In this document: positions 62,507-64,000 of the stretch, piece by piece | Numbering within the stretch: position 1 is the first letter of the stretch | Layout of the letters: every line of letters begins with the position of its first letter | NCBI GenBank assembly: GCA_002070955.1 | Contig: MWEK01000020.1 | Span: forward strand, 1 to 64,000 | Direction of reading: 5' to 3' | DNA length: 64,000 nucleotides | Source: Planctomycetes bacterium ADurb.Bin069 | GTDB lineage: Bacteria > Planctomycetota > UBA8108 > UBA8890 > UBA8898 | Position numbers and translations under genes: made by a program | The notes under the pieces: generated by a model | The model's database searches: none | Told to the model about the DNA's origin: nothing | The model's input: only the letters and a program-made list of their open reading frames with translations

Positions 62507-64000
62507 ATGACCACGGTCCACGTTATTCTCGGCATCGTCGGAATCAGCGTCCTGATCTTCGTCCACGAACTCGGCCACTTCCTGGCCGCCAAGTGGGCCG
62601 GCGTGTGCGTGAAGACCTTCTCCCTGGGATTCGATCCCGTCGTCGCCGGTTTCAGACTGAGGTTTTTCGCCTTTACCTGGGGGGAAACCCAGTATGTCGT
62701 CGGCATGATCCCCTTCGGCGGGTATGTGCGCTTCCTTGATGACACTCCGGAGGGACAACAGGGGCACCCCGGCGAATTCGCGCGGCAACCGGCCCGCCGC
62801 CGCGCGGTGATCTTCGCGGCCGGCGCCACGATGAACTTGCTCTTCGGCATCGGCGCCTTCATCCTCGCCTTCGCCTTCGGCGTCTCGTTTCAGGCGCCCG
62901 AGATCGGCACGGTGCTGCCGGGATCCGCCGCTTGGGACGCCGGGCTCGCGCCCGGCGATACGATCGTCGCCGTCGACGACACGCCCATCGAATCCATGCC
63001 CGACGTGGCCCTCGCCGCCGTGGTGGACGGGTGCGTTGAACACACCCTCACGATCGAGCGCGCCGGCCTGCGGCGCGACGTCAAAATCGCGCCGCGTATC
63101 GACCCGACGCTCGGCATGCCGGCCTTCGGACTCATGCCGACGGCGGCGCGCACCGTCGCGTCCGTAAGCCCCGGCTCCGCCGCCGCCGCGGCGGGCATCG
63201 CGCCCGACGATGAAATTCAGGCCGCCGAACTCCGCACCCCGGCCTACACGGCGCGCATTGACGCCGGCACGCTCCCCCGCGGCCCCTTCATCCAAGCGCT
63301 CCGCACCCTCGCCCAGCATCATCCCGGGGAGAAGCTGTGCCTCCGCGTCAAGCCGCCCGGCGGCGCCGCGCGCGATGTCGTTCTCGCGCCGCAGCCCGAC
63401 AAGGACAACGCCGTGCCGCTCCTCGGCGTCAAACTCGCCCAGAACACGGTGCGGTTCGTTCGGCCGGGCAGCAAGGCGGCCGATTTCTTCCGCCCCGGCG
63501 ATGCCGTCGCCGCTGTCGAGGGCGCGCCCTTCATGCTCATGACTCCCATCGATCTGTTGCGCGCCGCCGGCGCCCGCGACACCCTCGCCATCACTTTCGA
63601 GGACGGCCGCGGCGCGACGGTGGCGCGCGACACGCTGCTGGGGTGGATGTGGCGCGAGGACCTGCGCTTCGGCGCCGCGGCGACGCGCATTTTAGCCGTC
63701 GAGGCCGGCAGCCGCGCCGCGCGAGCCGATCTTCTCCCGGGCGACCGCATCGTGGGCGTCGGCGACGACGCGGTGGGCCATTCGGAGACCGTGGAGCGCC
63801 TCCTCGAGGCGCGCGGCGAGGCGGAGACGGCGCTCCAGGTCGTGCGCCAGGGCGGCGCGCGCCGAATCGTGCTTCCCCCGGGAGGCGCCCTGGGCATCGC
63901 GTGGGACGAGCGCCCGGAGATCGGCGGCGCGGAACCGGACTCGCCCGCCGCGGCGGAGGGCCTGCGGAGCGGCGACCGCGTGCTCCGCGTGGGCAACAAG
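62507..64000 (+). CDS. rseP: RseP-like site-2 protease with many PDZ domains, 3' end outside window
   Basis: The first 498 residues are visible without a stop. Intramembrane zinc protease of the M50 family: HELGH (21-25) in the first helix, GMIPFGGYVRF, and a second helix with a GATMNLLFGIGAFILAF segment. Then at least five PDZ-like segments, each with a GSxAxxAGLxPGDxIxxV pattern: TVLPGSAAWDAGLAPGDTIVAVDD; SVSPGSAAAAAGIAPDDEI; FVRPGSKAADFFRPGDAVAAVEG; AVEAGSRAARADLLPGDRIVGVGD; AEPDSPAAAEGLRSGDRVLRVG. E. coli RseP has two. The C-terminal NxxPxxxLDG motif must lie beyond the edge. AAGGAACG precedes ATG 62507. In other bacteria the enzyme cleaves anti-sigma factors. Confidence 0.9.
   Translation, partial: MTTVHVILGIVGISVLIFVHELGHFLAAKWAGVCVKTFSLGFDPVVAGFRLRFFAFTWGETQYVVGMIPFGGYVRFLDDTPEGQQGHPGEFARQPARRRAVIFAAGATMNLLFGIGAFILAFAFGVSFQAPEIGTVLPGSAAWDAGLAPGDTIVAVDDTPIESMPDVALAAVVDGCVEHTLTIERAGLRRDVKIAPRIDPTLGMPAFGLMPTAARTVASVSPGSAAAAAGIAPDDEIQAAELRTPAYTARIDAGTLPRGPFIQALRTLAQHHPGEKLCLRVKPPGGAARDVVLAPQPDKDNAVPLLGVKLAQNTVRFVRPGSKAADFFRPGDAVAAVEGAPFMLMTPIDLLRAAGARDTLAITFEDGRGATVARDTLLGWMWREDLRFGAAATRILAVEAGSRAARADLLPGDRIVGVGDDAVGHSETVERLLEARGEAETALQVVRQGGARRIVLPPGGALGIAWDERPEIGGAEPDSPAAAEGLRSGDRVLRVGNK

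Overview
The window is very GC-rich, gene-dense bacterial chromosome, most likely from a deep-branching member of the Planctomycetota or a close PVC relative. The main evidence is the 16S gene (58268-59838, minus). It contains an exact copy of the Pla46 planctomycete probe target (59775-59792), and its helix-14 region differs from the general bacterial EUB338 site. The gene content fits: a membrane Ser/Thr kinase, an FHA-type sigma54 activator, HEAT, kelch, SH3 and TPR envelope proteins, RNase Y, and type II secretion genes mixed with type IV pilus-like parts. No complete mobile element, CRISPR array or phage is present. The left edge looks like the end of a DUF2924-type mobile locus beside a tRNA-Asn gene.

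Layout. 1-1050: edge of a mobile locus, then tRNA-Asn. 1222-11610: a sigma54 activator, the SppA protease, a large repeat/Tyr-Gly/TPR secreted protein, and an operon of HEAT protein, kelch lipoprotein and MnmE-like GTPase. 12118-20907: type II secretion operon gspD-E-F-G-H-I-J (minus strand). 21180-25441: a secretin N-domain protein, an FHA-GAF-sigma54 activator and a Ser/Thr kinase in one tightly coupled operon directly upstream of gspD. 25623-29698: a tiny basic ribosomal-type protein, a YkgJ cysteine-cluster protein, exonuclease-lipB-lipA and an oxidoreductase. 29906-37086: a PilT-like ATPase, coaX, and a second secretion operon (gspK, a gspC-like gene, a PilM/PilN-type gspL, a gspM-like gene). 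37464-44288: pnp, rpsO, ruvX, a mannose-1-phosphate guanylyltransferase, a LmbE deacetylase and an O-antigen-ligase-like protein. 44307-54264: a DnaJ protein, dtd, a WecA-like transferase, dxs, xseB, xseA, ymdB, rny and an SH3 protein. 54592-60049: a complete rRNA operon (16S-Ile-Ala-23S-5S). 60411-64000: lgt, dxr and a multi-PDZ RseP-like protease cut off by the window edge.

How the genes fit together. Both halves of the secretion system have a sigma54-type -24/-12 promoter in front of them (CGGTCCATTTTTTGCT before gspD, CGGTACGGGAATTGCT before gspK; GG and GC are ten bases apart in both). A perfect 9-bp inverted repeat lies just upstream of the gspD promoter. Next to it sit a transmembrane Ser/Thr kinase and a sigma54 activator that carries a phosphothreonine-reading FHA domain, with their genes overlapping by 16 bases. 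The simplest reading is an envelope-signal, kinase, FHA-activator, sigma54 cascade that switches on a split type II secretion/pseudopilus machine. This is inference and is the most interesting hypothesis in the window.

Limits: everything was read by eye. Family names rest on motifs. Many start codons (several GTG, TTG, one probably CTG) were chosen by Shine-Dalgarno spacing.
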